From Adiantum capillus-veneris (Eukaryota; Streptophyta; Polypodiopsida; Polypodiales; Pteridaceae), in NCBI GenBank assembly GCA_014529385.2, contig CM043954.1, forward strand, positions 96,861,247 to 96,925,246: a stretch of DNA of 64,000 nt, in the 5' to 3' direction. This document shows, one piece after another, positions 9,958 through 20,348 of the stretch; position 1 is the stretch's first letter, and each line of letters begins with the position of its first letter. The translations under genes were made by a program, and so were the position numbers. Below the pieces are notes generated by a model, which saw only the letters and a program-made list of their open reading frames with translations, was not told the DNA's origin and searched no databases.

Positions 9958-11496
9958 CTAGCGTCTATTTTGCGCGTAAGGCAACTCCCCAGCCAAGAGG
10001 GACTGCGCTATGGCATTTGGGTCAGTTGAGCCAATGGAAGCATGTATCCCTATCTGGGCAAGCACTTTACCACGAAAGCCAGTGCCAAACGCTGTGCATA
10101 CAAGGGATCTACGCACTAGGAACACTTGATGCGCAGTTTGAGCAATGGTACTCAAACAAAAAAACTTGCTCAAAGCTTTTAATGACCAAGTCATAAAATG
10201 GGCTTGGGGAGTAAATTCATTATGGATAATGGCCACATCGTCAGGGGGGAGTTGTCCGAGGTAATGCGCAAGGGAAGCTTGAGGTCCAAAGCCCGTCCGC
10301 TTGCCACCCGTCCTTGCAGCAAAATCATCAACCTCCACAACATCCTGTCATAAACCGATGAAGGTTGAGAAAAAAGACAACGAAGGATAAAATATTAACA
10401 TGAAAATTAGGATATAGTTTACCTCCTGCTCCTTGTCATGCTCCTCCCTATTGCCCTTTGCATCCAAGTCAATGGTCCCATGCACCACAGATACAAGCTT
10501 TGGATCATCAGATGGGAGGTTGCATAATGGCATAGGCATCCTAGCAGCCTCAACCTTGGCTTGCATGGCTTGGAAATCTTCATCAGCCACGTGAAACTGC
10601 TCTGGTGCCAGGACCTTCGCACATACAACTGCAATAGTGTCAGCAACAGAGTCCCCATCTGGCAAGAGCTTGCTTTCTAGGGCATCTGGCATATTGTCTA
10701 AGGGACATTTGCTGTTGTTGCATAGCATGCTCAAGAATTCATCCATGCGTAGGCCAAATGCTTTTTCCAAATCATGCAGGAACACAAACTCCTCCCCATC
10801 CACTAACACTGAGGAGAAGCGGCTAATTTCTACCTCTGGGATAGCCACATCCGTTAGTGGTAGTGGCACTGGACTGTCACTAGGGCCAGCCGCAACTATG
10901 GATTTCTCAACCACTTCCTCAAGACCCCTAGGGTACTCGAGCTGGTGTGCTTTTCCTTTCGCTGCAGGGTTCATGGGGATAACCTACTGCTCCTTGGTGT
11001 CCTTGATAAAGGACCCAACTTGAAGGTGTGGTAAGCGGAGCTCCTCCAAATCAGGTTCCTCGCTCACCAAGAAGATAAATGTTGCGAGCCGAGAAAGGTA
11101 CTCCACCCCCAACTTGCGCTTCTTGAGCGCTGACACCCCAGGGGCTTGCTCGTCCAAGTAATGGCCTGCATTGGTTGCAATTTCTTGGAATCGTTGCAGC
11201 CGCTTGGCAAATGGGCGATCACCTTTGTGTATATAGCGCAAAAGATCGCAAGGCACCCAGATCCCTGCATGTGGGGGGATAGATACAGAATATTTTATGA
11301 TGTGCTCCTCCATGAACGCAGAAGTCTCCTCAAATGCATCCATGTGAAGGGCAACTGTGGCGTCAAGGTCAGGGAGACGAGTAAAAAAGGTGTGGAGGTC
11401 CAACTTCCCTTTGTATTTGGTGTCCTCGAGGAAGAGGATGAAGCGTGACAAAGGGGTGGATGTGAGTACAGATGCAGAGGCTGTGGCAGCATCCAT
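9958..11496 (-). pseudogene. Gene A: spliced transposon-borne protein of unknown function
   Basis: Read on the minus strand from the ATG at 11496 (MDAATASASVLTSTPLSRF). Exon 1 runs to 10423, interrupted once by an in-frame TAG at 10984-10986 (CAG to TAG would explain it). A GT-AG intron at 10345-10422 (78 bp) joins in phase to exon 2, ending at 9958. The product would be about 490 residues. An early segment (IPPHAGIWVPCDLLRYI) weakly recalls the G-x-W-[VI]-P motif of KilA-N/APSES DNA-binding domains. A middle segment (SSVLVDGEEFVFLHDLEKAF) looks like a compact alpha/beta domain. A basic/hydrophobic C-terminal part follows. I cannot assign a function. Conserved frame on both sides of the stop and a clean intron argue that it was once a real gene of the element. 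Confidence 0.62.
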
Positions 11497-11742
11497 GTTT
11501 AGCCTGGGGTGTGGATAGAGAGTGGAGGAGCTCAGGAGTTGCAAAAGTGAAAATAGTGAATGAGTTAGGTGGCCCCCCTTTTATAATGTACCCTTTTTTT
11601 AAGACATTAAAAAAAAAGGCACTTTCACCAAAAAATGATTTCTCATCCCAATGCAAAAAATTATATTCAAAGGCATGATTTGCCGAAGCAAATCATGTTG
11701 ATTACAGCAGGGATCAATATGAAAATTGCAAGAGTTACAAAG

Positions 11743-13083
11743 TTATAAGATCGATAGCATAGTTCCATCTATCCCCCAGTCCTCCTCGACCTTCAATTTG
11801 TCTTCCATTCTCTTCCCAATCTGCGGACATTCATTACAATAAGCATCTAATGATCGACAAACCATGATGTATTGAAAATGTGGTGGAAGGATTCTCACCT
11901 TGTGACCTTGTAAACGAAATTGTGCTTGTTGAAGGGCCTCAAAACCCATAATAACCAAATGTTCTCGAACATTACTGAGAGTCCAATGCTTGTTCACTTG
12001 GACTGCCTCCAAAGCATTGTTGGGCATCTTCACTGCAATGTCAAAGCTTGCAATAGCGCCGTCTACACTCTGTAAGGGAGTCCACACTCCAAGCTTGCAC
12101 ATCCAACGATCATAGTGAAATCGTATGTACAAGGAGGTGCAGGATTTCAAATAGCGCATTCCAATACCTGAAGCTCCAACCTTACAACGGTACCGGTTCC
12201 CGTTGTGCATGCCCTCCACAAAACCCCAGTCCTCTTCTAAAAGCCTTCCTAATTCCTCGTAATGCGCATCTTTACATACAAGCATTGTGGTAGTCTCCAC
12301 AAATCCAAACTCTTTAAAAATGTGCACAAAACAATGAATAGGCAAACACCAGCTCAAGCCCACAGACCTAGAAGCTTTAGAGTATTTCAAAGAGTTTTGG
12401 ACATCCATTATCATCTTTTGCTTGAAAGATGCTACGGACCACAAATCTGGGACCGGCCACTCCATACTTAATAAGGAAGTTACTTTGATGGGTTCAAGCG
12501 TTCCAAATGCTTGTGTAGAAGTAGGGACAATATAGGAGTGAGATTAGAAGAAAATCCTTCTTTGAACCAGTTTGGTTGGGCAAAGATGCAGGAACATTAT
12601 TGCTCCAATATCCGCATGTATAGCATTGAATGTTCCGGAGAGACTATGTAGTGGATGCTCCTCCACCAACGTGGATGGAAATATGACTATAAATGCATGA
12701 CAAATGTTAAGTATGAATCCATAATAACATTACACTGTGATTTCACACCTAGCTTTGTATTCTCAAAACATGTACTTACAATGTGTTGGAAATCGAGGTG
12801 GTTGTTGCAAGTGCATGGTTGACATTGAGAAAACATGTTGCACACTGGCTATGGTCCCCTTGTCTTTGCGGTTCTTGAAGCCAAGGAGCTTTCCTTTCCA
12901 ATGAAGATCCAAGTTTGCACGATTCCGCACACGATGAGGGCCAAGAGCAGATGGTTGCATGTATACCCAAGCACCTTTGGTGAACTCTTGTGGCACCCAC
13001 TCATCATCTACACCTCTAGTGTTGTGGCATGCAAGTGCTGTGACCTCATCCTTTGGTCGCCTTTGCGAAGTAGAGTTGGCCAT
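11743..13083 (-). pseudogene. Gene B: spliced transposon-borne protein of unknown function
   Basis: On the minus strand the ATG at 13083 starts MANSTSQRRPKDEVTALACH. A donor at 12779 (GTAAGT) and an acceptor after TTTATAG define a 93-bp intron, 12687-12779, that keeps frame. Exon 2 carries one in-frame TAA at 12544-12546 and then stays open for over 260 codons to 11743. Total length is about 415 residues. The protein is mixed charged/aromatic with several cysteines (CNECPQIGKRMEDKL near the end). There are no transmembrane segments and no motif I recognise. It is divergently placed relative to the right TIR and transcribed toward gene A, so it probably has its own promoter in 13.1-13.8 kb. 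Function unknown. A partner of the transposase or a target-site/regulatory protein are possibilities only. Confidence 0.6.
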
Positions 13084-13854
13084 GGTTGAGCAAAGCAAAC
13101 TAGGAGGAGGAGAAGAACCTTGCTTGTTGCTACAATGTAGGTGTGATAAAGTGATATGAGAAAATGGTCAACCCTTGTGGCAATGGGAGGAGAAGGTGGA
13201 CAACCCTTGCTTGGTGTGGCACTGGGAGGAGAAGGTGGATAAGCCTTGCTTGGTGTGGCAATGGAAGGTGGTAGGGGAGGAGAGAGGAGCTTCCTTGCTG
13301 CAGCAATGGAGATGGTGTAAAGAGAGAGAGTGTTGGAGTAGAGGATGAGTGTGATGGTTGCAACCAAGGAGGGGTTGGAAAAGGGGTTCTAGAGAGAGAA
13401 AATCCCTTTTTGCCTAATAACTAATTTTGGGGGAGCTCTGGATAGCAAAAAAAGATTTTTTTAAAGTTTTTTAAAAATTTTGAATTTTAGGGTTTTTGGA
13501 TGCACGTTTTGATTTTTTGAGATCAAAAAATGCTTTTTTGACCATAAAATAGTTTTAGGGGGGTTTTCAGAAGATGAAATTTGAGTTTTGAAATTTTTGA
13601 AAATTTTCAAATTTTTGGGATTTTTTCACAACCGGATCAAAAAGGAGGGAAGTTGGAGGTTCCATATGGCCCGCCCACCCCCCCCCCCCCCCCCCCCCCC
13701 AACCCCCCACCCCACCTTCTCACTAGGTAAGAGCCCATTTAAAAAGTGTAAGATTACTTTGTCCCCCTACATTTTTGAGGGCATAGAGTGTGTCCACCAC
13801 CCTCTTCTCATTGGCTGGCCTCTAATTAACCTTAATCCCAAAGGACCCCTAGAG
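13084..13854. other. Right subterminal region of the transposon
   Basis: No gene. It holds a degenerate direct repeat of about 50 bp (13170-13270, GGGAGGAGAAGGTGGA units), A/T-rich DNA, and a 23-base C run at 13678-13700. It probably includes the gene B promoter and leader. Confidence 0.4.
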
Positions 13855-13874
13855 GGTTCATATTTTTCCTAATG
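13855..13874 (-). repeat. Right terminal inverted repeat
   Basis: The reverse complement reads CATTAGGAAAAATATGAACC, one base different from the left TIR. The Copia-1 RT frame resumes immediately to the right. Confidence 0.88.
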
Positions 13875-14686
13875 GTGGTATTGCCTTGTGTCAAAAAAGT
13901 TACATAGAGACATTGCTATGTAAGTTTGGACTTGAGGATTGCAAACCTATTGCCACTCCCATGGAAACAGGTTTGAAGTTGAGTCTACAAGATGCTGGCA
14001 ATCCTGCTGATGTCACTCTTTACCAAACTGCTATTGACTGCCTCAATTATGTATGCAACACGAGGCCAGATATTCAGTTTGCAGTCTCATAGGTCAGAAG
14101 ATTTATGCATAGCCCAGGGTCTAAGCATTGGCACGCTGTCAATTTTGCTACCTTAGTGGCATTTTACAGCTTGGCTTGTTTTATCCCAAGGGGGATCATT
14201 GTCGCCAGATTTACATGCTTTTTTTTACTCATATTGGGCTAGTTGTTTTGACACATGAGTGTCCATAAGTGGTTTTTGTTTCATGCTTGGCAGTTCATGT
14301 ATATCATGGTTGAGCAAGAAGCAACCTATTGTGGCCACTTTGAGTTGTGAGGCTGAGTATAGGAAATTCTTCACAGCTACGGTTGAGTGTGTATGGCTCA
14401 GATGCCTTATGGCTGATTTGGGTGTTGGACAGGACACTGCCAGCATTATCTACACTGGCAGTCAGAGCGCATTGGTAGTCGTGAGAAACCCAATTTTTCA
14501 TGCTCGCACAAAGCACATTGAGGTGAATTACCACTATGTCAAAGAGAGGCTCTTAGCAGGAGAGATCAGCTTGGCTTATGTTCCAACACAGGACAACCTT
14601 GTAATTTTTTTCACAAAGGCATTGTCTCGTGAGAAGCTCGAAGCTTTCCGCAAAGCTTTGGGCTTACTCCCCTTTGTGGACTGATC
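13875..14686 (+). pseudogene. Copia-1 3' part of RT and RNase H
   Basis: Continues the split RT: SYIETLLCKFGLEDCKPIAT, then CNTRPDIQFAVS with a TAG replacing glutamine. About 150 bases of poorly readable DNA follow. RNase H follows from about 14259: SISGFCFMLGSSCISWLSKK, CEAEYR, and PTQDNLVIFFTKALSREK (usually NLADLFTKAL), ending at a TGA after GLLPFVD. It aligns closely with Copia-2 at 37430-37858. RNase H removes the RNA strand during cDNA synthesis. Confidence 0.88.
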
Positions 14687-14749
14687 ATGTCCTGAGGGCA
14701 TGGCACTTCTCTTTACTCATGTTCCAGCTCTTGTTCACTGCATCACTCC

Positions 14750-14759
14750 AAGGGGGATT
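14750..14759 (+). other. Copia-1 polypurine tract
   Basis: A purine run (AAGGGGGA) followed by TTT sits directly before the 3' LTR, where plus-strand DNA synthesis is primed. The same sequence borders the Copia-2 LTR. Confidence 0.8.
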
Positions 14760-14979
14760 TGTTACCATATACATGTGGTAGTGATGTGTGTGAACACACT
14801 AGGACCGCATTTTTTCCCTCTTTAGGAGGTTTTTTCCCCCATGCATAGTATATACGCCCATCACTCTAGGGCTATCTATCTTTCCATTGCACACCAAGTA
14901 ACACACTCTCTATGTGTGCCTTGAGCTTCCTTCGTCTTCTCCAAGCTGTGTGTGTTTCTCTGCAACCCTAATTCCAACA
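14760..14979 (+). repeat. Copia-1 3' LTR (220 bp)
   Basis: Starts TGTTACCATATACATGTGG and ends CCCTAATTCCAACA (TG...CA). It matches the Copia-2 LTR at 37125-37351 on the other strand. A TATA-like GTATATAC lies in the middle. Confidence 0.88.
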
Positions 14980-15118
14980 AGTTTGAAAAGTCATCATCAA
15001 CTCCGGTGGGTGCTTCTCCTTGAGTCAATCTTGGAAAATGGTAAGCCCTTTGATGTGTGCTTCCTTTCTTTACCACCATTGTGACATCAATCTCAAGCAA
15101 TATAATGAACCATCATAG
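14980..15118 (-). pseudogene. Ty3/Gypsy RNase H fragment truncated by the Copia-1 LTR
   Basis: The minus strand reads LLEIDVTMVVKKGSTHQRAY and TGVDDDFSN, the end of the Ty3 RNase H and connection region, corresponding to LLILLDFDFTF of Ty3-2 near 46.77 kb. It stops exactly at the Copia LTR border, so Copia-1 probably inserted into an older Ty3 element. Confidence 0.65.
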
Positions 15119-16063
15119 AATACGTTGGTGCATCCAAAGAGTGTCAAAGCTAGAAGGGGGCATAGGTAGGGGTATGTGTGCCTACAAGTGCATGGCAAGG
15201 TACTAAAGTGGATCTCAAGGTCAAGGGTAGTCAGGTGGTTGCAGGTGTGTATGCCTTATGAGGTTTTTTAAGCCAAGGTGCTTTGTTGTACTACCTATTA
15301 GATGCATTTCGTCAAAGGGTCCAAATGGAAGTGCTAAGGGTGACCCTAAAAGTGTCCTCCAAGCTCGTCTAGACGGTTTATCAATTAGAGCGATGATGTG
15401 CATGATATGACAACTTGAAGAAAAATGTGCTTTGAAAATCCCCGTTGGATTGGAGAAATGCACTTTGATAACCTCAGCAGAGATGAGTGGATAGTTTTGA
15501 CAAGCTTGATTTATGGAGCATGTTGGTCTTTCCATATTGGCAATCCAAGTCCAGATGGCAGAGATATGAATTCTCAAAGTTTTTTTGGGGGCTAGGTCAT
15601 TTATAGTTTGGATACCTCGGTAAGTGTCCCATCAAAAGATTTTTAGAGACTTCCAAGGTTTCCAAAGATGGTATGTAACATTTGGATCTATTTGGATGTT
15701 ACAAGACTATGAACACCGATATATGCTCGATTGACGTTGCAGGGTAACGCTACGGAGGGGTAGTAGATGATTTTTTTTTTTTTTGAGGTGCATCATTTGA
15801 GGTCGTACAGATATCCAAATGCGCAAAAAATGTTGGGAATTGGACCTAGAAATTGGGAATTGCTGAGGGATTTTGCAAATGGTTCATCTAATAAGTGAGC
15901 AAGAAATGAGAGCAACTCAAAGGTGATGCAAAAAAAATGATTTTTTGAAGCTTTGGAGAGTTTTTTGAAGTTTTTCGGGGACGTTCTCTCGTGATGCCAC
16001 ATGGTGGTCCATTTAACCCACATGCAGGGCTTTATATATAGCAATGAAACACTCCCATAATCA

Positions 16064-16065
<2 letters not shown>
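15119..16065. other. Non-coding, unassigned
   Basis: No coding frame with recognisable content. A T run lies at about 15771-15784. Repeat-derived DNA is likely. Confidence 0.4.

Positions 16066-16100
<35 letters not shown>
16066..16100 (+). repeat. (GA)n microsatellite followed by a G run
   Basis: About 17 uninterrupted AG units followed by nine G. Confidence 0.9.
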
Positions 16101-16108
<8 letters not shown>

Positions 16109-16356
16109 AGCTCCAATGGAGTCCTCCCCCCTTCCTCGTTGTGCAAGCCTGCACGAACGACGCGTTGCACTACTGGGTGCCAATCATCAGCACTGTTGGT
16201 GGTTGTTACTCATATGGTCAATTGGTGTTGGTCGTTCTAGTGAGCCCATTAGGGTGGTAATCACATCGGGTCCCTAAGGATCCCCATTTTTTGTAGAATA
16301 CAAAGTAATTTCCCCCACTAGCGATGTCACTAGTGCTCTGGGAGGGGTGATCTCTC

Positions 16357-16358
<2 letters not shown>

Positions 16359-16404
<46 letters not shown>
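16359..16404 (+). repeat. (GA)n microsatellite
   Basis: About 23 GA units with one interruption near the end. Confidence 0.9.
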
Positions 16405-16593
16405 TTGACAAATTCTTTGAGTTATTGGCCAAAAGAAAGTCGTCCTTCCAAAAGGTGATTTGTGGGTGGGCTTCCTAACCTCACTCTTATCTTATTGCAA
16501 ACATAGCGAGAACTACGAACATAATTGTCAATCCATGGGACGAAGCTGACTCGCCTAGTGCATGGAGAGCTATAAGAGGGTGTCAATCTCTTG

Positions 16594-16707
16594 GAAAACA
16601 ACAAACAACTTGCATCTAACTCAAGCTACACTCAAATGACCTGAGTCATAGAAAACAACAAACAACTTGCATCTAACTCAAGCTACACTCAAATGACCTG
16701 AGTCATC
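16594..16707 (+). repeat. 57-bp tandem duplication
   Basis: Two copies (16594-16650, 16651-16707) beginning GAAAACAACAAACAACTTGC are identical over essentially their whole length, so the duplication is recent. Confidence 0.92.
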
Positions 16708-18675
16708 GAAAGCTAGTCACTCATCGATAAGTAAACCATGATCGTTACAGCATCAAACAGCATTTGAATGCTATAAAACTTCTAGGACAAGTATATAAGA
16801 CCTAAACACACATACTTATGGTCTAAAATCTTACTTTCAATGAGTGGCAAATAAATGCGATTATTATTATTAACACTAGGTTGGTAATGGGACACTTTTA
16901 TGTGCTGTTGAGTGACCATTTTGCTTAAATTATTTAAAGAGTTTGAAACTAAATTTCTAGGTGCTATATATCCACAAACTTGTTTTATGAGCTGAAAAAA
17001 ACTTGACATTTTCTTGGAATATTGATCTCACCATTAACCTTACTCTTGCACAACATTTCTGAACCTAAATTGTGTGGAAAAACAGGTCCTATTTTTGTTT
17101 TTTTTTTCAAAGCTCTGCAACTATACCACTCTAAAATTAATTTTTGTGAGGTTTAGATTGCTACAAGATTAGCCTTAGTAGTCCTCAACACGTTAATGCT
17201 TATAGGAAGGTTTAAGTGTTAAAGTTAGAAGTTATGACCAAATTACAAGAATTGCCTAATTTTGTTTTTTGAGCAAATTTAGCACTTTAAAAAATTTGGT
17301 GGCTTTCTTGATATCCAAATGCGATTTTGATTGTGTAAGTGGCATGTGTAACATAAACTTAATCTTCCTTGATTCTTGGGTTACCTAATATGCTATATAG
17401 CATAGTATATGGCAATGGTTGAGTTTTTCAATTTTAGAAGAATACAAGACATTCTAGTGTAGCAAGTATAGCTTTCTAAATATTACTAGATTATTAGGCC
17501 AATTGTGTGCATTTATAGGTAGTAACCACTTCATCATTGTCCACAAGGTTCCACTTGGTAAGAGATTTATTATTATTTTGACATGCTCCATGGATCCTTT
17601 TGAATCCAAAGGCCAAAAGGAAACTAACAACACATGTATGTAGTATCTGTATTGAGAGTGACTATAGAAACTTTGATGATAGGTCCATAGAATGGAAAAA
17701 ATGCAACTTTTTGGTATCCATGAGCTTACGGTGCTCTCCTCTCTCCTTCTCCTACTTCTATCTCCCATGTCGGTTGTCACATTGCAGTGACGTCTATTGC
17801 GTCGCAACCACAGGTAAGAGATCTATGCATTGACATATGCATATCATGATAAATCGTAGCATTTGACGTCGCCAACCCACGGCCTAAATTTCATCATAAG
17901 TAGGAATTTAAGATAGGAAATCACAAAAAAGTATAGGTGGGGTATTGAGGCATCATTGCTAAGCATTTAGATGCATTTGGGGTTAGAAACGACTAGGTCA
18001 AAATGTCACTACTATTAACACTAGGTTAGTAACCTAACAGGACATAAAAGTGTCCTCTTAGGGTTTTGAAAAAAACATCCAAAACCATAGTAGATCCATG
18101 TATTTTGGAAAATCCTTTCATGAGCTTATAATTCAAGGACTGCTACATATGGAAAAAATGAGAAACTTGTAAAACTTCTCATCTCTAGGTTACAACAAGC
18201 CTCCAAAGTTGATGGACCAGTCCATTTTGCTCAAAACAACCATTTTGTACGGTTGATTGCAAATAAATGAGACTAGGGATTTTTGTAGGACATGAGATAA
18301 AATTCCCCATCAATTTCAATGGGCTAGTGATCAAATCATATGGTTGCTTTTGCCTCACTATTTTTCTTTTCTCCAAAATAATCATGTGTGAGTTGTTTAT
18401 GCAAAGTTACAGAATTTAGGTCTATGGCTTGAAACACCATCAAAAGACTGTCAACCACTAAAACTGGCTAGAGATTATGCTCATAAAAGTTGTATGAACC
18501 AATGGGTAAGCATAAGGATGCATTTGAGATAAGTTTTCAAGAGTTGGTAAAAACTCAAATTATTTATATTTTCTTGAGAAATAAAACCAAATTAAGTTTT
18601 GACTTGACTCAAAGGCTTAAAACATGTCACAAAAACTTTGAAAAATTTACAAAAATTGTTCATTTTAGGCCAAAA

Positions 18676-18697
18676 GTAAATAATCGCGATTATTTAC
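18676..18697. repeat. 22-bp perfect palindrome, copy 1
   Basis: The core TAAATAATCGCGATTATTTA is flanked by G and C, and is followed by CATTTGGCTCAAAT. Confidence 0.85.
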
Positions 18698-18957
18698 ATT
18701 TGGCTCAAATTGATCAAGATTGATGCCAGAGACTCTATGCATGATTACAAACATCTTTTGTGAAGGATCATAGAGTTTGGATCACAAAATAAACCAAAAA
18801 CTTGGAAAAAAATGAAGTCTATACTGTTTGTTGAGAAATTGTATCTAACTTCAATAGTTTGCTTTAATTTGTGTGAAACTTGGCTCAGAGGCTTATCTTG
18901 AAGTGTTTCATCAGTGTGTAGCATCAAATGTCAAGGAAGATGTCAAATTGTCCAGAT

Positions 18958-18979
18958 GTAAATAATCGCGATTATTTAC
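18958..18979. repeat. 22-bp perfect palindrome, copy 2
   Basis: Identical to copy 1 and followed by CATTTGTCTCAAAT, so the similarity extends beyond the palindrome. Confidence 0.85.
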
Positions 18980-19257
18980 ATTTGTCTCAAATAAAAGTAT
19001 TTTTGGTCAAATGGCAGTACCACAGGCTTAGGCATGTTGTATTGAACACTCACATTCACATCAAATTTGGTAAAAGTTGGATCTTTAAAGTGAAATTTGT
19101 GGCCAGTTTTGTAAAGACAGTCTACGGACACAAAATTATTGACAAATTGAGCAAGGTTTATCCAAACTTTGTGAAACTTTGATAGGGAGCTTAAGTTGAG
19201 CTGCTTTACCTGTGTGTATCATCATCTTCGCAAAAAAAATGCTAAAAAGTCCCATAA

Positions 19258-19279
19258 GTAAATAATCACAATTATCTAC
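19258..19279. repeat. Palindrome copy 3, decayed
   Basis: Same position in the unit, but the central CGCG is now CACA and one T is C, so the symmetry is lost. Confidence 0.7.
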
Positions 19280-20100
19280 ATTTGCCCCAGATTTGAGAAT
19301 TTTTGCACAATTTTGTATACCACATTAACTAAGCATATCAACTAGGTCACTTACATCAAGTTTGGTGAAATTTTGGGCACAAAAGTGAGACTTGAGTCAA
19401 ATTCTTGAAAACTGAGTTTGTGAACACTAAATAGTTGGTAACTTGGACAAATCTTGTTCAAACGCAGTGAAACTTGTACAGAGACTACAACAAGGTGTCT
19501 ACATGGAAAAACAAGTCTAAAAAATTGCTGGTCAGGTTTGGGTCCCATCGGTTTAAAATTAATACTTGATAACTCAATTTCCAGGTTGCAGATTAGTCCT
19601 TTGGCTCTTTGCAAGGGTAGAATTTGGAAATCTCATTTGCTGACTCACTTAGTTCAGATTGAAGTGATATACACAGACCAATCATAATAGTTAGCAAAAA
19701 TTGTACAGTCTTTGAGAGAAAACAGCTAACTTGGTTAAAACTATCGCGAGAACCTGGTTGTAGGCAAATAATTGGAAGCTTGACAGAAGCTGAGTTCAAT
19801 TCAAGTGGAAAAATGGACAACAATCCAATCCATCACGATAAGTACTCAATGCAGGGCTTAACAAGTCTATATAAACCTTAGATGTGGTCGTACACTAGCA
19901 AAACAAGGCATACTTGGAGAGACCGCTAGTAGGGTATTCACCAAACAGAGCGTGAATCAAGGTGATCAATTGGGCACTATCTTTGAAGAAGTTCTAGACA
20001 CTTATTCCGACTCAACATCTGTAATGTCTTCCTATTTGACTTAGTCAAGAACCGGAACAACAGTGCGATATAAGCACAAACTTACCTTTTATAAGACTAA

Positions 20101-20348
20101 CGTCCATGGAGCTCACGTTTACCTAGATCTAATGAAGAGTATGTCATTCACATTGATGACCATGACATAGAGTCTGAAGAGGAAATCAAGGCAAACAAAC
20201 AAGGAAAAATGTATGTGGATCAAAATGGAAATCAATATGTAAAAGTTGAGAATCCTGATGTGATAGACAAATGGGGGTTAAAAGTGAATACAGTAATTCT
20301 GAATATGGCAGCAAAAGAAGGTCCACCGACTTTAGAATTTAAGGGATA
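20101..20348 (+). pseudogene. Element 3, first ORF, 5' half
   Basis: Open from about 20101 (EEYVIHIDDHDIESEEE, acidic), then YVDQNGNQYVKVENPDVIDK, stopping at the Ty3-1 LTR. The other half is at 29256-29467 in the same phase once the 5-bp target duplication is counted once. Family unknown. Confidence 0.55.
20344..20348 (+). repeat. Ty3-1 target-site duplication, left (GGATA)
   Basis: Identical to 29251-29255 at the other end of Ty3-1. Confidence 0.93.

Larger units (their letters stand above)
3816..13874. mobile_element. Multi-gene TIR DNA transposon carrying a histone H3-like gene
   Basis: A 10,059-bp insertion interrupts the Copia-1 RT precisely. Its ends are 20-bp inverted repeats starting CATTAGGA with one mismatch. 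Inside are two + strand genes, a spliced DDE transposase-like gene (4429-7378) and a histone H3-like gene (7518-8396), and two minus-strand spliced genes of unknown function (9958-11496, 11743-13083). The pairs converge on a tandem array of long hairpins (8571-9741). No LTR, primer site or reverse transcriptase lies in the insert. The family is not one I can name with certainty. The KDZ/CMC-like group of DDE transposases is my best guess, from the D, CxxC and E-x-x-H arrangement in the transposase. The copy carries in-frame stops and is probably inactive. Confidence 0.85.
1..14979 (+). mobile_element. Ty1/Copia LTR retrotransposon (Copia-1), 5' LTR outside window, split by a DNA transposon
   Basis: The domains run in Copia order on the + strand: gag, protease, integrase, reverse transcriptase, RNase H, then a polypurine tract and a 3' LTR at 14760-14979. 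The window opens inside what looks like the initiator tRNA-Met primer site, so the 5' LTR should end just upstream. The RT is interrupted by the TIR transposon at 3816-13874, and its reading resumes at 13875. Every domain carries frameshifts or stops, so this copy is dead. It belongs to the same family as the minus-strand copy at 37125-40610, which shows the uninterrupted sequence at the insertion point. Confidence 0.93.
16708..20100. other. Non-coding A/T-rich region with degenerate repeat units
   Basis: No gene recognised. A palindrome recurs three times about 280-300 bp apart (18676, 18958, 19258), and TATTAACACTAGGTT recurs near 16865 and 18007, suggesting decayed tandem units. Confidence 0.5.

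Noticed and set aside
10637..11023. Plus-strand open frames opposite gene A
   Set aside because: They are shadows of the minus-strand coding frame, which has a start, an intron and better protein character.
5347..12546. RNA editing that would remove the stops
   Set aside because: U-to-C editing of stops is known in fern and hornwort organelles, not for nuclear transposon transcripts.
13008..13367. Pro/Ser-rich minus-strand frame upstream of gene B
   Set aside because: Low-complexity reading of repeated GGGAGGAGAAGG units in the gene B leader.
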